A stretch of 45,499 nt of DNA from Cytophagales bacterium (GTDB lineage Bacteria > Bacteroidota > Bacteroidia > Cytophagales > Cyclobacteriaceae). Position 1 is the stretch's first letter, and every line of letters begins with the position of its first letter. Where the stretch lies: positions 1 through 45,499 of the forward strand of contig JAKSDO010000219.1 in NCBI GenBank assembly GCA_022360055.1. Reading direction: 5' to 3'. Under the pieces are notes generated by a model. The model was given only the letters and a program-made list of their open reading frames with translations, searched no databases and had not been told where the DNA came from. Shown in pieces: positions 33,249 to 41,810 of the stretch. Made by a program: the position numbers and the translations under genes.

Positions 33249-35174
33249 ATGAAGGGAATAAGGTTTACAATCAGACGAAAAATCATCTGGGGTTTTTTAG
33301 CTTTGATTATCATTTTTAGCGGAAACGCAGCTTATAGTGTTTATACCATATATAAGGGTAATGCTATAATTGAGCAATCACAGGAAGTAATAAATCCGAT
33401 TACGGAGGCCGTGAATGATCTTATATTTTTAGCTACCAGGTCTAAAATGTTGACTACCAACTGGGTGTATCTCCAAACAAACGACGATGACAAGGTAGCC
33501 CTGCGGGCCATTCACGATCATGAATATTTAGAGGTAAAGAACCGGATTCTCCAGCATTCCAAAGGAATCGATTACGGAGACGATATAGTAGATCTGGATT
33601 CTGCTTTTTTCAAGTTTGAGGCTTTGCTCGATATTGAGAAGGGCATTATGACGGAATTGGCTTCATTCGAGGATTATGAAGATCCGATAAAAAAATTCAT
33701 GGCTGAGGAATCTATTGAAAGTGAAGTATTGCCCCGTTCTGCCGAGTTGATCCTTATACTGGAAAATCTAAATAAATATCTGTCTACACAAAAATCCGAG
33801 ACGGACGCCGGACTCATGGGAAACTTTAAGCAATTGATAAATGTGACCGCAACCCTGGCAGTAATTTTACTGGTCATAGGACTTGTTTTGGCATTTTCAA
33901 TTTCAAGGGCCATAACCGGGCCAATTACCTATTTAAGAGCCATAATTGATCGCCTTGGAAAAGGTGATTTGGTGAAAATTGAAAAAAACAATGTTTCAAA
34001 CGATGAGATTGGGGATATGGCTACGTCGTTATCGTCAATGGCGGAAGGATTTGGAGAAATTACCGTATTTGCAAAGAACATCGGCGATGGGAAATACGAT
34101 AGCGAATTCAAACCGTTGAGCGAAAGTGATATGCTCGGTAATGCCTTATTGGAAATGCGCTCTAATTTAAAGAAAGTTGCTGAGGAGGATAAAAAAAGAA
34201 ACTGGACAACCAGCGGACTCGCAAAGTTTGGCGATATTCTCAGAAGCTATAATGATAATTTCGAAAAACTTACCGATGAGATCATCTCCAATTTGGTCAA
34301 ATATATTCAGGCAAACCAGGGAGCATTGTTTATCGTTGAATCTAATAATGCCGCGTCCGAAGACGAATATATGGAAATGGTTGCGTGCTACGCCTGGGAC
34401 AAGAAAAAATTTCTTGAGAAGAAAATTTACAGGGGAGAGGGGCTCTCCGGACAAGCCTGGCTTGAAGGTGATATCATTTATCTTACCGAGGTACCGGATG
34501 AATATGTTTCCATTACCTCAGGGCTGGGTGAGGCAAATCCGAGAAGCATCTTGATCGTTCCACTGAAATTGAACGACGAGATTCATGGGGTGATCGAGAT
34601 GGCCTCCTTCAAAGAGTACGAAGAGTTCGAAATTGAATTTGTCAGCAGGATTGCAGAGAATATCGCATCCACCATTTCTTCCGTGAAGGTAAATGAACAG
34701 ACCTCCAGGCTATTGGAAGAATCGACCATGATGACAGAACAAATGAGGGCTCAGGAAGAGGAAATGAGGCAAAATATGGAAGAGCTTCAGGCTACTCAGG
34801 AAAAAATCCAACGGGATCAGGTCGACAGAGAATCTCGTGAAAGAATTGTACTTAGCGGAACCGTATTATTTGAATTGAATAAGAGTTTTGTTGTCAGGAG
34901 CGCCAATGAAATCTGCAAAGAGGTGTTTAAATATTCTCCTGCCGAACTTGAAGGGAGAATGTTTAAAGATCTTATGGTCTCAAGCTCTGATCTTAGTATG
35001 ATTAAAGAAAATGCGACCACCGATACCTATTGGAATGGCGTTATTAAAATGAAGGATCGGAACGGAGCAAGAGTAGAACTGCTCGTTTCCGCCGGACAAG
35101 TTCCGGATTCCATTAATAATGATTCTATGTATGTAATCTACGGCAAAAACATTACAGGTCTCGTAAGTGCTTAA
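33249..35174 (+). CDS. Membrane HAMP-GAF-PAS signal transducer without a kinase domain
   Basis: This 641-residue inner-membrane protein has a first transmembrane helix (about 13-32), an extracytoplasmic helical sensor (about 33-195), a second helix (about 197-222) and HAMP (about 220-275). A GAF domain follows (about 337-480, with LSGQAWLEGDIIYLTEVP), then a coiled coil (about 490-530, MTEQMRAQEEEMRQNMEELQ) and a C-terminal PAS domain. No HisKA, HATPase, GGDEF or methyl-accepting region follows, so output must come from partner proteins or from the PAS domain. It overlaps by eight bases with a haem-binding lipoprotein gene, which suggests that pair forms one sensing module. Confidence 0.85.
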   Translation: MKGIRFTIRRKIIWGFLALIIIFSGNAAYSVYTIYKGNAIIEQSQEVINPITEAVNDLIFLATRSKMLTTNWVYLQTNDDDKVALRAIHDHEYLEVKNRILQHSKGIDYGDDIVDLDSAFFKFEALLDIEKGIMTELASFEDYEDPIKKFMAEESIESEVLPRSAELILILENLNKYLSTQKSETDAGLMGNFKQLINVTATLAVILLVIGLVLAFSISRAITGPITYLRAIIDRLGKGDLVKIEKNNVSNDEIGDMATSLSSMAEGFGEITVFAKNIGDGKYDSEFKPLSESDMLGNALLEMRSNLKKVAEEDKKRNWTTSGLAKFGDILRSYNDNFEKLTDEIISNLVKYIQANQGALFIVESNNAASEDEYMEMVACYAWDKKKFLEKKIYRGEGLSGQAWLEGDIIYLTEVPDEYVSITSGLGEANPRSILIVPLKLNDEIHGVIEMASFKEYEEFEIEFVSRIAENIASTISSVKVNEQTSRLLEESTMMTEQMRAQEEEMRQNMEELQATQEKIQRDQVDRESRERIVLSGTVLFELNKSFVVRSANEICKEVFKYSPAELEGRMFKDLMVSSSDLSMIKENATTDTYWNGVIKMKDRNGARVELLVSAGQVPDSINNDSMYVIYGKNITGLVSA

Positions 35175-35826
35175 ATCCCGATTATTATATACGACCTTTT
35201 TGTGCACCTTTATATTTGCCTCGTCGTGTACCGGCGATAAAAAATTGAATAATGAGGCTGTAAGAAAGGAGATCGAAAACAGGAAAATAAAGAAGATTAC
35301 CGAGGCTGAAATTATGACCAAGGTTCATGAAATCGGTCATTCGATTGCCTTGGAAACAAAAAAAACCTTGAGTAAGAATCTTCGGGCGGCTCTTGGGCAT
35401 GGCGGAATTGAGCATGCAATTGGTTTTTGCAATTTGAATGCCATGCCGTTAATTGATTCTTTAAATAGGGTATTTGATGCAGAGATCAGGCGTGTAACTT
35501 TAAAAGCACGCAATCCCGATGATCTGCCGGATCCTGTTGAAAAAAAGATACTCGAAGCATATGCATATCAATGGCAAGATTCGGTCCCTTTGAGTTCCAA
35601 TGTACAACCGGTGGATGAGAATTATTTATTTACAAAACCGATCCTGATTGATAACGCATTGTGTCTTAGCTGCCATGGGGTACTAGGGGAAGGGCTTACC
35701 GAGGCGACAAACGGGATCATAAAGTCAAAGTATCCGGCAGACAGGGCTACGGGTTACAGGATCGGGGATTTTCGAGGGATGTGGAGTATATTGCTCTCGA
35801 AAAAGAAAGTGGTTCAAGCTATGTGA
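35167..35826 (+). CDS. Haem c-binding Tll0287-like (DUF3365) lipoprotein
   Basis: This 219-residue protein has a lipobox ASSC (Cys21), a helical N-terminal half and a PAS-like Tll0287 domain with one CxxCH haem site, CLSCH (166-170), followed by GYRIGDFRGMWSI, typical of this family. Such domains bind one c-type haem and are thought to sense redox state or small ligands in the periplasm. It starts at GTG 35167 inside the last codons of the HAMP-GAF-PAS transducer gene and is translationally coupled to it. Sensing partner is the best guess; electron carrier is the alternative. Confidence 0.83.
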   Translation: MLKSRLLYTTFLCTFIFASSCTGDKKLNNEAVRKEIENRKIKKITEAEIMTKVHEIGHSIALETKKTLSKNLRAALGHGGIEHAIGFCNLNAMPLIDSLNRVFDAEIRRVTLKARNPDDLPDPVEKKILEAYAYQWQDSVPLSSNVQPVDENYLFTKPILIDNALCLSCHGVLGEGLTEATNGIIKSKYPADRATGYRIGDFRGMWSILLSKKKVVQAM

Positions 35827-35827
35827 C

Positions 35828-36403
35828 TTAATACAAATCGAGTATTTCCTTATATCTGAAGCAATCAATGGTATGATCGTTTACAAGTCCGCAAGCCTGC
35901 ATATGCGCATAAATGATCGTACTTCCGACAAACTTGAATCCTCTTTTTTTAAGGTCTTTGCTCAAAGCATCGGATTCCCTACCAGTCGCCGGAATCTCGG
36001 ACATTTTTTTCCATGATTTTACAATTGGTTTGTTGTCGACGAAAGACCAGATGTACGCGTCAAAACTTCCGAATTCTTCCTGAATCTTTAAAAATGCTCT
36101 GGCATTTGTTACTGCGGCATTTATTTTCAGTCTATTTCTTATAATACCCGCATCGTCCAGGAGCGAAGCTATCTTTTTTTCATCGTATTGAGCTACCTTT
36201 TTAACATCAAAATTTGAAAATGCCTTCGCATACCCTGTTCTGCGCTTGAGTATGGTGCTCCAGCTCAAGCCGGCCTGGGCTCCTTCGAGAATAAGGAATT
36301 CAAAATGCGTTTTATCGTCATGAACGGGCACGCCCCATTCTTCATCGTGATATCTGAGGTATTCCGGGAATTGTCCTTCTACCCATTGGCATCTTTTACA
36401 CAT
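35828..36403 (-). CDS. tag: DNA-3-methyladenine glycosylase I
   Basis: This 191-residue base-excision enzyme removes 3-methyladenine from DNA. The zinc site is intact: MCKRC at the N-terminus, His in YHDEEWG and the C-terminal HxxxC pair in NDHTIDCF. Family motifs EGAQAGLSWSTILKRR and GFKFVGSTIIYAHMQA are clear. Length matches E. coli Tag (187). It converges on the haem lipoprotein gene with one base between stops. Confidence 0.96.
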   Translation of the reverse strand: MCKRCQWVEGQFPEYLRYHDEEWGVPVHDDKTHFEFLILEGAQAGLSWSTILKRRTGYAKAFSNFDVKKVAQYDEKKIASLLDDAGIIRNRLKINAAVTNARAFLKIQEEFGSFDAYIWSFVDNKPIVKSWKKMSEIPATGRESDALSKDLKKRGFKFVGSTIIYAHMQACGLVNDHTIDCFRYKEILDLY

Positions 36404-36692
36404 AGCCTGTCTGATTTAATCTGGTTTTGTAAAAATACTGAAATAATATACGAATATTTTACAAGAATAATTGATTGCTCCCATCCGGTTCAAAATGGAG
36501 AAGGCGGAAATATCTGCCCGCCCCATTCAGGGTAGTAACAAATTGGGATTTCAAGGTATCAAAGTAATCATAAAACAAATATTTTTCAATGACTCTGAAT
36601 ACCCGAGCCCGGACCCGGAATTTGCGCATTTTTTGATTTGGCCTGTCGTGAGGCTTTTTTTAAAACCGCTCACTGTTGTGCGTATGGGCAGA

Positions 36693-37895
36693 TTAGAATG
36701 CTTCTTTTACTGAAAGATAGAATGCGTATTGTCCTCCTCGACCAACGCCGGCATCAAGCCGGATATTGAGTTTTTCCTCCTTCATTGCCTGAAATCTACC
36801 GCCAAGTCCTACCACATATTTCAATTCATCAAAATTAAACTTGCTCAATCCCGGCGCTACGTCTCCAAATCCCGCAAAGGCCGTGGCTCCGAATCTCCAG
36901 AATAATTTTCTTCTGTATTCTGCCTGCACCCAGACAGATTGTTTGTCCAGATAAAGACGGGAATTCTCAATCCCTCTCAACCGTTTGTCGCCACCGACTT
37001 TTTGCAGATTGTAAAATGGTATTTGATTCCCGGAGGTGAAATTTGCCGCCGCCTGGAATGCCAAAATATTTTTCGTGTTTTTTATTGAAATATATTTTCT
37101 TAAGTCAATGAGAAATAACGTATAATTAAAATCCCCACCGAAAATATCCGAATAGAATGTAAGCTCAGCCTGAGCGTAGACTCCCTTTGACGGGTACAAT
37201 ATATTATCCCGGGTATCTATCTGAGTAGATGGCCCAAAACCGGAATTTAATCCTCCCTCTACCCCAAATATATCTCCATTAATCAATACCCCGTCTTCTT
37301 CAAAATCGTACAGGTTGTTGTTTTGATAGTCAAATCTCAATCCGGCAGACCACCATTTATTTATAAATTTCATTAGCCGACCATCTAACCGGACAAATTC
37401 ATTGGTGTAGATTTCTTCATCCTCCACCTTATTATCATTGCCGATGCCAAAGAAAAAATCAGGAAAGTTATAATATCTGGGCTTGATGTCCAGGTAAAAT
37501 CCCCTCTTAAAATAAGAGTCAAAGTCGATGGCAATTAATGACTGATTATTGAGTGTATACAAAACATACGGTGAAATTGTCGAAGGCCTGTAAAATTCAT
37601 CGAGCTCATTTGTTGCATTGTCGTAAACGAAAAAGCTGATTACTCCAAAGGTAAAATTCGTTTCCGGCTGGTAGCCGAAAACCGGATATATGGAGAAATT
37701 GACATTGCTGGTTCCGGTTGAATCTTTTTGAGCCGGTGCAACAGTTGCGACAGCGACACAAAGTAAAATTGACAATGTTAAAATGGAAATGTAGCTTTTG
37801 GTTCCCCGCATTAATCCGTCAAAGATCTTTTTTAAGACGGCAAGATAGTTTTTTATTGAGAAACTCAATTTGATTTCCTCAATTTTAACACGCAA
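36693..37895 (-). CDS. BamA/TamA-family outer membrane beta-barrel protein
   Basis: The 400-residue frame has a hydrophobic export signal (KSYISILTLSILLCVAVATV then APAQ) and an aromatic-rich alternating strand pattern throughout. The conserved Omp85-type segment FYNLQKVGGDKRLRGIENS corresponds to the loop 6 region with the RGF-like motif (here LRGIENS). There are no POTRA domains, so this is a barrel-only surface-antigen-type protein rather than BamA. The signal fits best from ATG 37811; translation from 37895 would add 28 basic residues. Role unknown, perhaps lipid or protein handling at the outer membrane. Confidence 0.82.
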   Translation of the reverse strand: MRVKIEEIKLSFSIKNYLAVLKKIFDGLMRGTKSYISILTLSILLCVAVATVAPAQKDSTGTSNVNFSIYPVFGYQPETNFTFGVISFFVYDNATNELDEFYRPSTISPYVLYTLNNQSLIAIDFDSYFKRGFYLDIKPRYYNFPDFFFGIGNDNKVEDEEIYTNEFVRLDGRLMKFINKWWSAGLRFDYQNNNLYDFEEDGVLINGDIFGVEGGLNSGFGPSTQIDTRDNILYPSKGVYAQAELTFYSDIFGGDFNYTLFLIDLRKYISIKNTKNILAFQAAANFTSGNQIPFYNLQKVGGDKRLRGIENSRLYLDKQSVWVQAEYRRKLFWRFGATAFAGFGDVAPGLSKFNFDELKYVVGLGGRFQAMKEEKLNIRLDAGVGRGGQYAFYLSVKEAF

Positions 37896-38008
37896 GGCAT
37901 ACTTTTTTATGAAATTCCATGTCAGATAACCGGTGCGAATTGATGTCCGGGTTCTTGCTGTGATCGGGACGGTTTATATCTTTACGGATTAATAAATGCC
38001 ATCTTCGG

Positions 38009-38872
38009 ATGAGCTTATCGATTCATGAGATGATCCCATTGCAGAAGTCATTCGTGTTTATAAAAAAATTGCTATTCACAAACAATGTCTTTATTTCGAT
38101 TTGTGGGATCTTCTTCTTCAGCTCAGGATATTTACTTATCCATAAATCCCTGCCTTCGCCCACATCGGCTAGTCTGGTTTTTTGGTGCACATTGCTTGTA
38201 TATCAGATAAATACCAAAGTCAAATTCAATTTTTTGGATATAAACTCCTACAAAAATCCGGATTTCAGATCCGACATTCGGCTGCTATTTTTATTCGTAA
38301 CCGGAGGCGTTATAATTTTCCATATTTTATATATGGATATTCCGAGCATTTTATTTTTACTTCATCTGGGTATAATTTCAACACTTTATAATGTTCCCAA
38401 AAAAGAATACGGATCTAAACTGTTCCCGCTTCGGAGTATCCCGGCAATTAAAATCTTTCTTATATCGTATGTCTGGTCATCGATGGCTTCATTCCTCCCG
38501 GCATTAATCGCCGAAAGACAATTTTTGACCGGCAACAACGCGCAATTGTTTTTCGGACATTTTTTGTTCATTACCTCAATCACTTTGCCATTTGATATCC
38601 GGGATTTCAAAACCGATGATAAATCAGAGCTAATTACATTTCCTCATATAATCGGTATTAACGGCACAAAGCTTCTGGCAATAATATGTGTCCTTACATT
38701 TTCAGTGCTTTTCCATTCAATTCTAAATCCTGTTTACCTGCTTTTTGTGGTTTTAGCGGTAGTAATACTCATTTTCAATGCTTCTCCAAAAAAGAGCGGG
38801 CATTACTATCTTTTATATTTGGATGGCACAATTATTCTATATTTTTTCGCTGTGTTTTTATCTTTAAAATAA
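38009..38872 (+). CDS. UbiA-like polytopic membrane protein, first Asp-rich motif missing
   Basis: This 287-residue protein has about eight membrane helices. The second aspartate-rich motif of UbiA prenyltransferases looks conserved (LPFDIRDFKTDDKSELITFP, then GINGTKLLAI). The first motif, normally NDxxDxxxD, falls in the segment VYQINTKVKFNFLDINSYK and is absent or changed. It could be a UbiA homologue with altered substrate or lost prenyl diphosphate binding. It lies 11 bases before a PLP lyase gene on the same strand. Confidence 0.65.
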   Translation: MSLSIHEMIPLQKSFVFIKKLLFTNNVFISICGIFFFSSGYLLIHKSLPSPTSASLVFWCTLLVYQINTKVKFNFLDINSYKNPDFRSDIRLLFLFVTGGVIIFHILYMDIPSILFLLHLGIISTLYNVPKKEYGSKLFPLRSIPAIKIFLISYVWSSMASFLPALIAERQFLTGNNAQLFFGHFLFITSITLPFDIRDFKTDDKSELITFPHIIGINGTKLLAIICVLTFSVLFHSILNPVYLLFVVLAVVILIFNASPKKSGHYYLLYLDGTIILYFFAVFLSLK

Positions 38873-38883
38873 ACGGCTTGAGT

Positions 38884-39828
38884 ATGAATTCCCCCGATAA
38901 GGATGATATCTTACGGGCATCGTCCAGAATTGCTTCCTTTATTCATCGAACACCCGTGATTACTTCAAGATCAATAAACGAAATGTTGAATTGCAGCATC
39001 TTTTTCAAATGTGAGAATTTCCAAAAGGCAGGAGCATTTAAGTACAGGGGAGCGACAAATGCCATCCGGCAACTGCACGAGGAAGAGTTAATCCATGGAG
39101 TTGCAACACATTCTTCCGGCAATCATGCTCAGGCCTTGGCCCTGGCGGCCGGGGTGCGCAATGCAAAGGCCTATATTGTCATGCCGTCCGACGCACCGCT
39201 CATCAAGAAAAATGCTGTTGTCGGATATGGGGCCGAAGTAATTGAATGCGAACCTACGTTGGAAGCCAGAGAAACAACGCTGGATGAAATTGTCCGGGGG
39301 AAAAAAGCTCATGTTGTACATCCGTACAACGATTACCGTATTATTGCAGGTCAGGCCACCGCAGCGCTGGAGTTGATCGAAGACGCGGGACTTCTCGATG
39401 TTTTGATCGCACCCGTGGGGGGCGGGGGGCTTTTGAGCGGAAGTTCCCTGGCCGTAAAGTATTTTTCAACCGGGACAGTCGTATTTGGAGCTGAACCGGA
39501 GGGCGCAGACGACGCTAGGCGAAGTCTGGAAAAAGGAGCGATCGTACCTTCAATAAATCCCCGTACCATCGCAGATGGCTTGTTAACATCGCTTGGGACC
39601 AAAACATTTCCGATCATTAAAGAGCATGTGGAGCGCATCTTTACGGTTCCCGATAAAGCAATAGTCGCGGCCATGAAGCTCATATGGCAGCGGATGAAAA
39701 TTGTTGTGGAACCTTCGGCAGCAGTGCCACTTGCCGTTGTAATGGAAAACAAGGCGCATTTCAAAGAGAAAAATATTGGAATAATTCTTTCGGGAGGAAA
39801 TGTTGATTTGGAAAACCTTCCTTTTTAA
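38884..39828 (+). CDS. Threonine dehydratase / serine racemase-like PLP enzyme
   Basis: This 314-residue fold-type II PLP enzyme has the Schiff-base lysine Lys53 in KAGAFKYRGA, the SSGNHAQA loop binding substrate and the phosphate-binding GGGGLLSG. There is no C-terminal ACT regulatory domain, so it matches catabolic threonine ammonia-lyases or serine racemases rather than the biosynthetic IlvA. An open frame reaches back to 38686 inside the upstream gene; ATG 38884 gives the natural start. Confidence 0.9.
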   Translation: MNSPDKDDILRASSRIASFIHRTPVITSRSINEMLNCSIFFKCENFQKAGAFKYRGATNAIRQLHEEELIHGVATHSSGNHAQALALAAGVRNAKAYIVMPSDAPLIKKNAVVGYGAEVIECEPTLEARETTLDEIVRGKKAHVVHPYNDYRIIAGQATAALELIEDAGLLDVLIAPVGGGGLLSGSSLAVKYFSTGTVVFGAEPEGADDARRSLEKGAIVPSINPRTIADGLLTSLGTKTFPIIKEHVERIFTVPDKAIVAAMKLIWQRMKIVVEPSAAVPLAVVMENKAHFKEKNIGIILSGGNVDLENLPF

Positions 39829-39841
39829 TCGAAGATTTGAG

Positions 39842-40483
39842 CTATTTCTTTTTCTTTTTTAAAGATTTAAAAAAATCAGCCCAGGCAAAAGGATTTAACA
39901 GAGGATTGTATCTCGGCCCATAGGCATCATGCAGGTATACGGCCTGCTGTTGCATAAAAAATCTGTGGTTTAAACTCCCATCCATGGGCGTTGCCCTGGC
40001 CATTTCCAAAAGTGTCACCGGATCCAGATTTCGATCCATATTATTTAGATCTCCCTGATTTGGCAACTGATATGCCAGAACAGCCTCTTTAAACATTTCT
40101 TCGGTCGGGAAAGGTAAAATCTCAAGTTCCGGCAGGTAGGTAGTGTCTTCGCGCATTGCAATAATCGCGGTATAACTATCCGCCTCAACTTCCGGGATGA
40201 TGATGCTCGCTTTTTCAAATCCAACAGCGCTGATTACAACACTATCGCCTTCCAACACGGGAAATGAGAAATACCCGTAATAATTTGTGGTTGTTCCTCG
40301 CCCTCCTTTTGGTACATACACGTGGGCGCCCATAATTCCGGAGACGGTATCCTGATTGGAAACAACACCTGAAAATTGGATGACATCACGCTTTTCTTCC
40401 TGCGAAAAAACATTATTTATCAGGATGAATTGCATGAACGCTCCAATAAACAGCGATAGTGATATGTGCTTCACAATTCCCAC
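39842..40483 (-). CDS. CarboxypepD_reg-like domain exported protein
   Basis: This 213-residue protein has a signal peptide (about 1-28, ending NNVFSQ) and a CarboxypepD_reg-like beta-sandwich (about 38-110: GIMGAHVYVPKGGRGTTTNY, YGYFSFPVLEGDSVVISAVG). A C-terminal tail ends in a run of lysines. This domain is the usual N-terminal plug extension of TonB-dependent proteins but here stands alone; the role is unknown. It converges on the PLP enzyme gene with 13 bases between stops and is divergent from the ArsR gene. Confidence 0.8.
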   Translation of the reverse strand: MGIVKHISLSLFIGAFMQFILINNVFSQEEKRDVIQFSGVVSNQDTVSGIMGAHVYVPKGGRGTTTNYYGYFSFPVLEGDSVVISAVGFEKASIIIPEVEADSYTAIIAMREDTTYLPELEILPFPTEEMFKEAVLAYQLPNQGDLNNMDRNLDPVTLLEMARATPMDGSLNHRFFMQQQAVYLHDAYGPRYNPLLNPFAWADFFKSLKKKKK

Positions 40484-40616
40484 AAAATCGAAAATTCCGT
40501 TTAAAAATACTCCAAAGATTAAGAAACGACAATATATTTAACGTAATTTAACAAATAAGTGTGTAGAATGATTTGGTTTAAAATGTTTAATTTCGGACTT
40601 ATTATCATATTTTTAG

Positions 40617-41006
40617 ATGAAATTAAAAAGTCTAAGCCTTTCATATTCTACAAAAATCTTTAAAGCGCTCTCGGAAGAGCCGAGAGTAAGAATTCTGAAT
40701 CTATTGCAATATCACGGCGAGATGTGCAATTCGGACATTGAACTGATCCTGGATTACACTCAAACCAAAACCTCCCGGCATATGTCCTACCTGAAAAATT
40801 CCGGAATTGTGGGATTCAGAAAATCCGATCAATGGATTTTTTACTATATTCTTGAGGAAGTTCAGGGTCTTTTAAATCAAATCTGGAATTATATCGAGAA
40901 GGACCAGATGCTCGTAAAGGATATCGAGGTATTTGAAGTAATGTTTTCAAACAGGGAGTTGGCCGCCTTCAGGCATGGAGATACCGCGAAACATTTCAAT
41001 CCTTAA
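40617..41006 (+). CDS. ArsR-family winged-helix regulator
   Basis: This 129-residue protein has an ArsR winged helix-turn-helix (KALSEEPRVRILNLLQYHGE, then DYTQTKTSRHMSYLKNSGIV). No cysteine pair of a metal site is visible: only one Cys (MCNSD) lies near the recognition region, so metal sensing by the classical ELCVCDL-type site is unlikely. A C-terminal extension follows. It is 40 bases upstream of the nucleotidase gene and likely co-transcribed with it. Confidence 0.88.
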   Translation: MKLKSLSLSYSTKIFKALSEEPRVRILNLLQYHGEMCNSDIELILDYTQTKTSRHMSYLKNSGIVGFRKSDQWIFYYILEEVQGLLNQIWNYIEKDQMLVKDIEVFEVMFSNRELAAFRHGDTAKHFNP

Positions 41007-41046
41007 TTAGTTATTCAGATTCGCATCATTTAAAGCAGTCAGTCAT

Positions 41047-41742
41047 TTGAAAAAGTACAGGCATCTTTTCTTTGATCTCGATCACACGTTGTGGGATTTC
41101 GAGCGGAATACATCCGAAGCTATTAAGGAGATTTACGGGATATTTAATTTTTCGAAGTGGACATTCTTTACTTTTAACGACTTCATGCGCATCTTCCATG
41201 AGATCAATGATTATCTGTGGGGAAGGTTCAACCGCGGTCTCATTGACCGGATCGAGCTGCGAAATAGACGGTTTAGTTTGATATTGGGTAAGCTCGGTGT
41301 AAACGAAGGCGAGGTCCCGGAAGGAATCGGGGAGAAATACCTGGAACTTGCGCCTGTGAAACCAAATGTAATTCCCTATACACATGAAATACTTGAATAT
41401 TTACATCCGAAATACCATCTGCATATCATTTCAAACGGCTTTGATGATGTCCAGCATTCCAAGTTAAAAGCCTCCGGAATCGATAAATATTTCAATACCA
41501 TTGTTACTTCGGATAGTTCGGGGCATAGAAAACCGCAGAAAGGTATTTTTGAGTTTGCCATGAAAAAAGCCGGGGCCACCAAAGATGACGCAATCATGAT
41601 CGGAGACAATATTGAAACGGATATTATCGGCGCTCAGAATGTTTCGATGGATCACATTTTTTTCAATCCGGCCAGAATAAAGCATTCGCTCCAGGTCACC
41701 TATGAAATCAATTCTTTAAAGCAAATTATGAATATCCTGTAA
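41047..41742 (+). CDS. yjjG: YjjG-family HAD noncanonical pyrimidine nucleotidase
   Basis: This 231-residue HAD phosphatase has the nucleophile motif FFDLDHTLWDF (Asp10 and Asp12), the motif II region HIISNGFDDVQHSKL, Lys in SSGHRKPQKGIF and motif IV IMIGDNIETDI. The WDF after DxDxT and overall length fit YjjG, which dephosphorylates non-canonical pyrimidine nucleotides as housecleaning. The start is a TTG; no closer ATG fits. Preceded by an ArsR regulator gene. Confidence 0.88.
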   Translation: MKKYRHLFFDLDHTLWDFERNTSEAIKEIYGIFNFSKWTFFTFNDFMRIFHEINDYLWGRFNRGLIDRIELRNRRFSLILGKLGVNEGEVPEGIGEKYLELAPVKPNVIPYTHEILEYLHPKYHLHIISNGFDDVQHSKLKASGIDKYFNTIVTSDSSGHRKPQKGIFEFAMKKAGATKDDAIMIGDNIETDIIGAQNVSMDHIFFNPARIKHSLQVTYEINSLKQIMNIL

Positions 41743-41769
41743 AATCCTTTCCGGCCAAGGCCAAATAAT

Positions 41770-41777
41770 TAAATTTG
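41770..41777 (+). promoter_or_regulatory. pruA promoter, -7 element
   Basis: TAAATTTG matches TAnnTTTG, 33 bases upstream of the ATG at 41811. Confidence 0.45.
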
Positions 41778-41810
41778 CAAAAACATCTCTAACTAATAAA
41801 AAGAATTGCA

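Noticed and set aside
38686-38883. N-terminal extension of the PLP dehydratase
   Set aside because: It lies within the upstream membrane-protein gene in another frame; ATG 38884 fits the family start.
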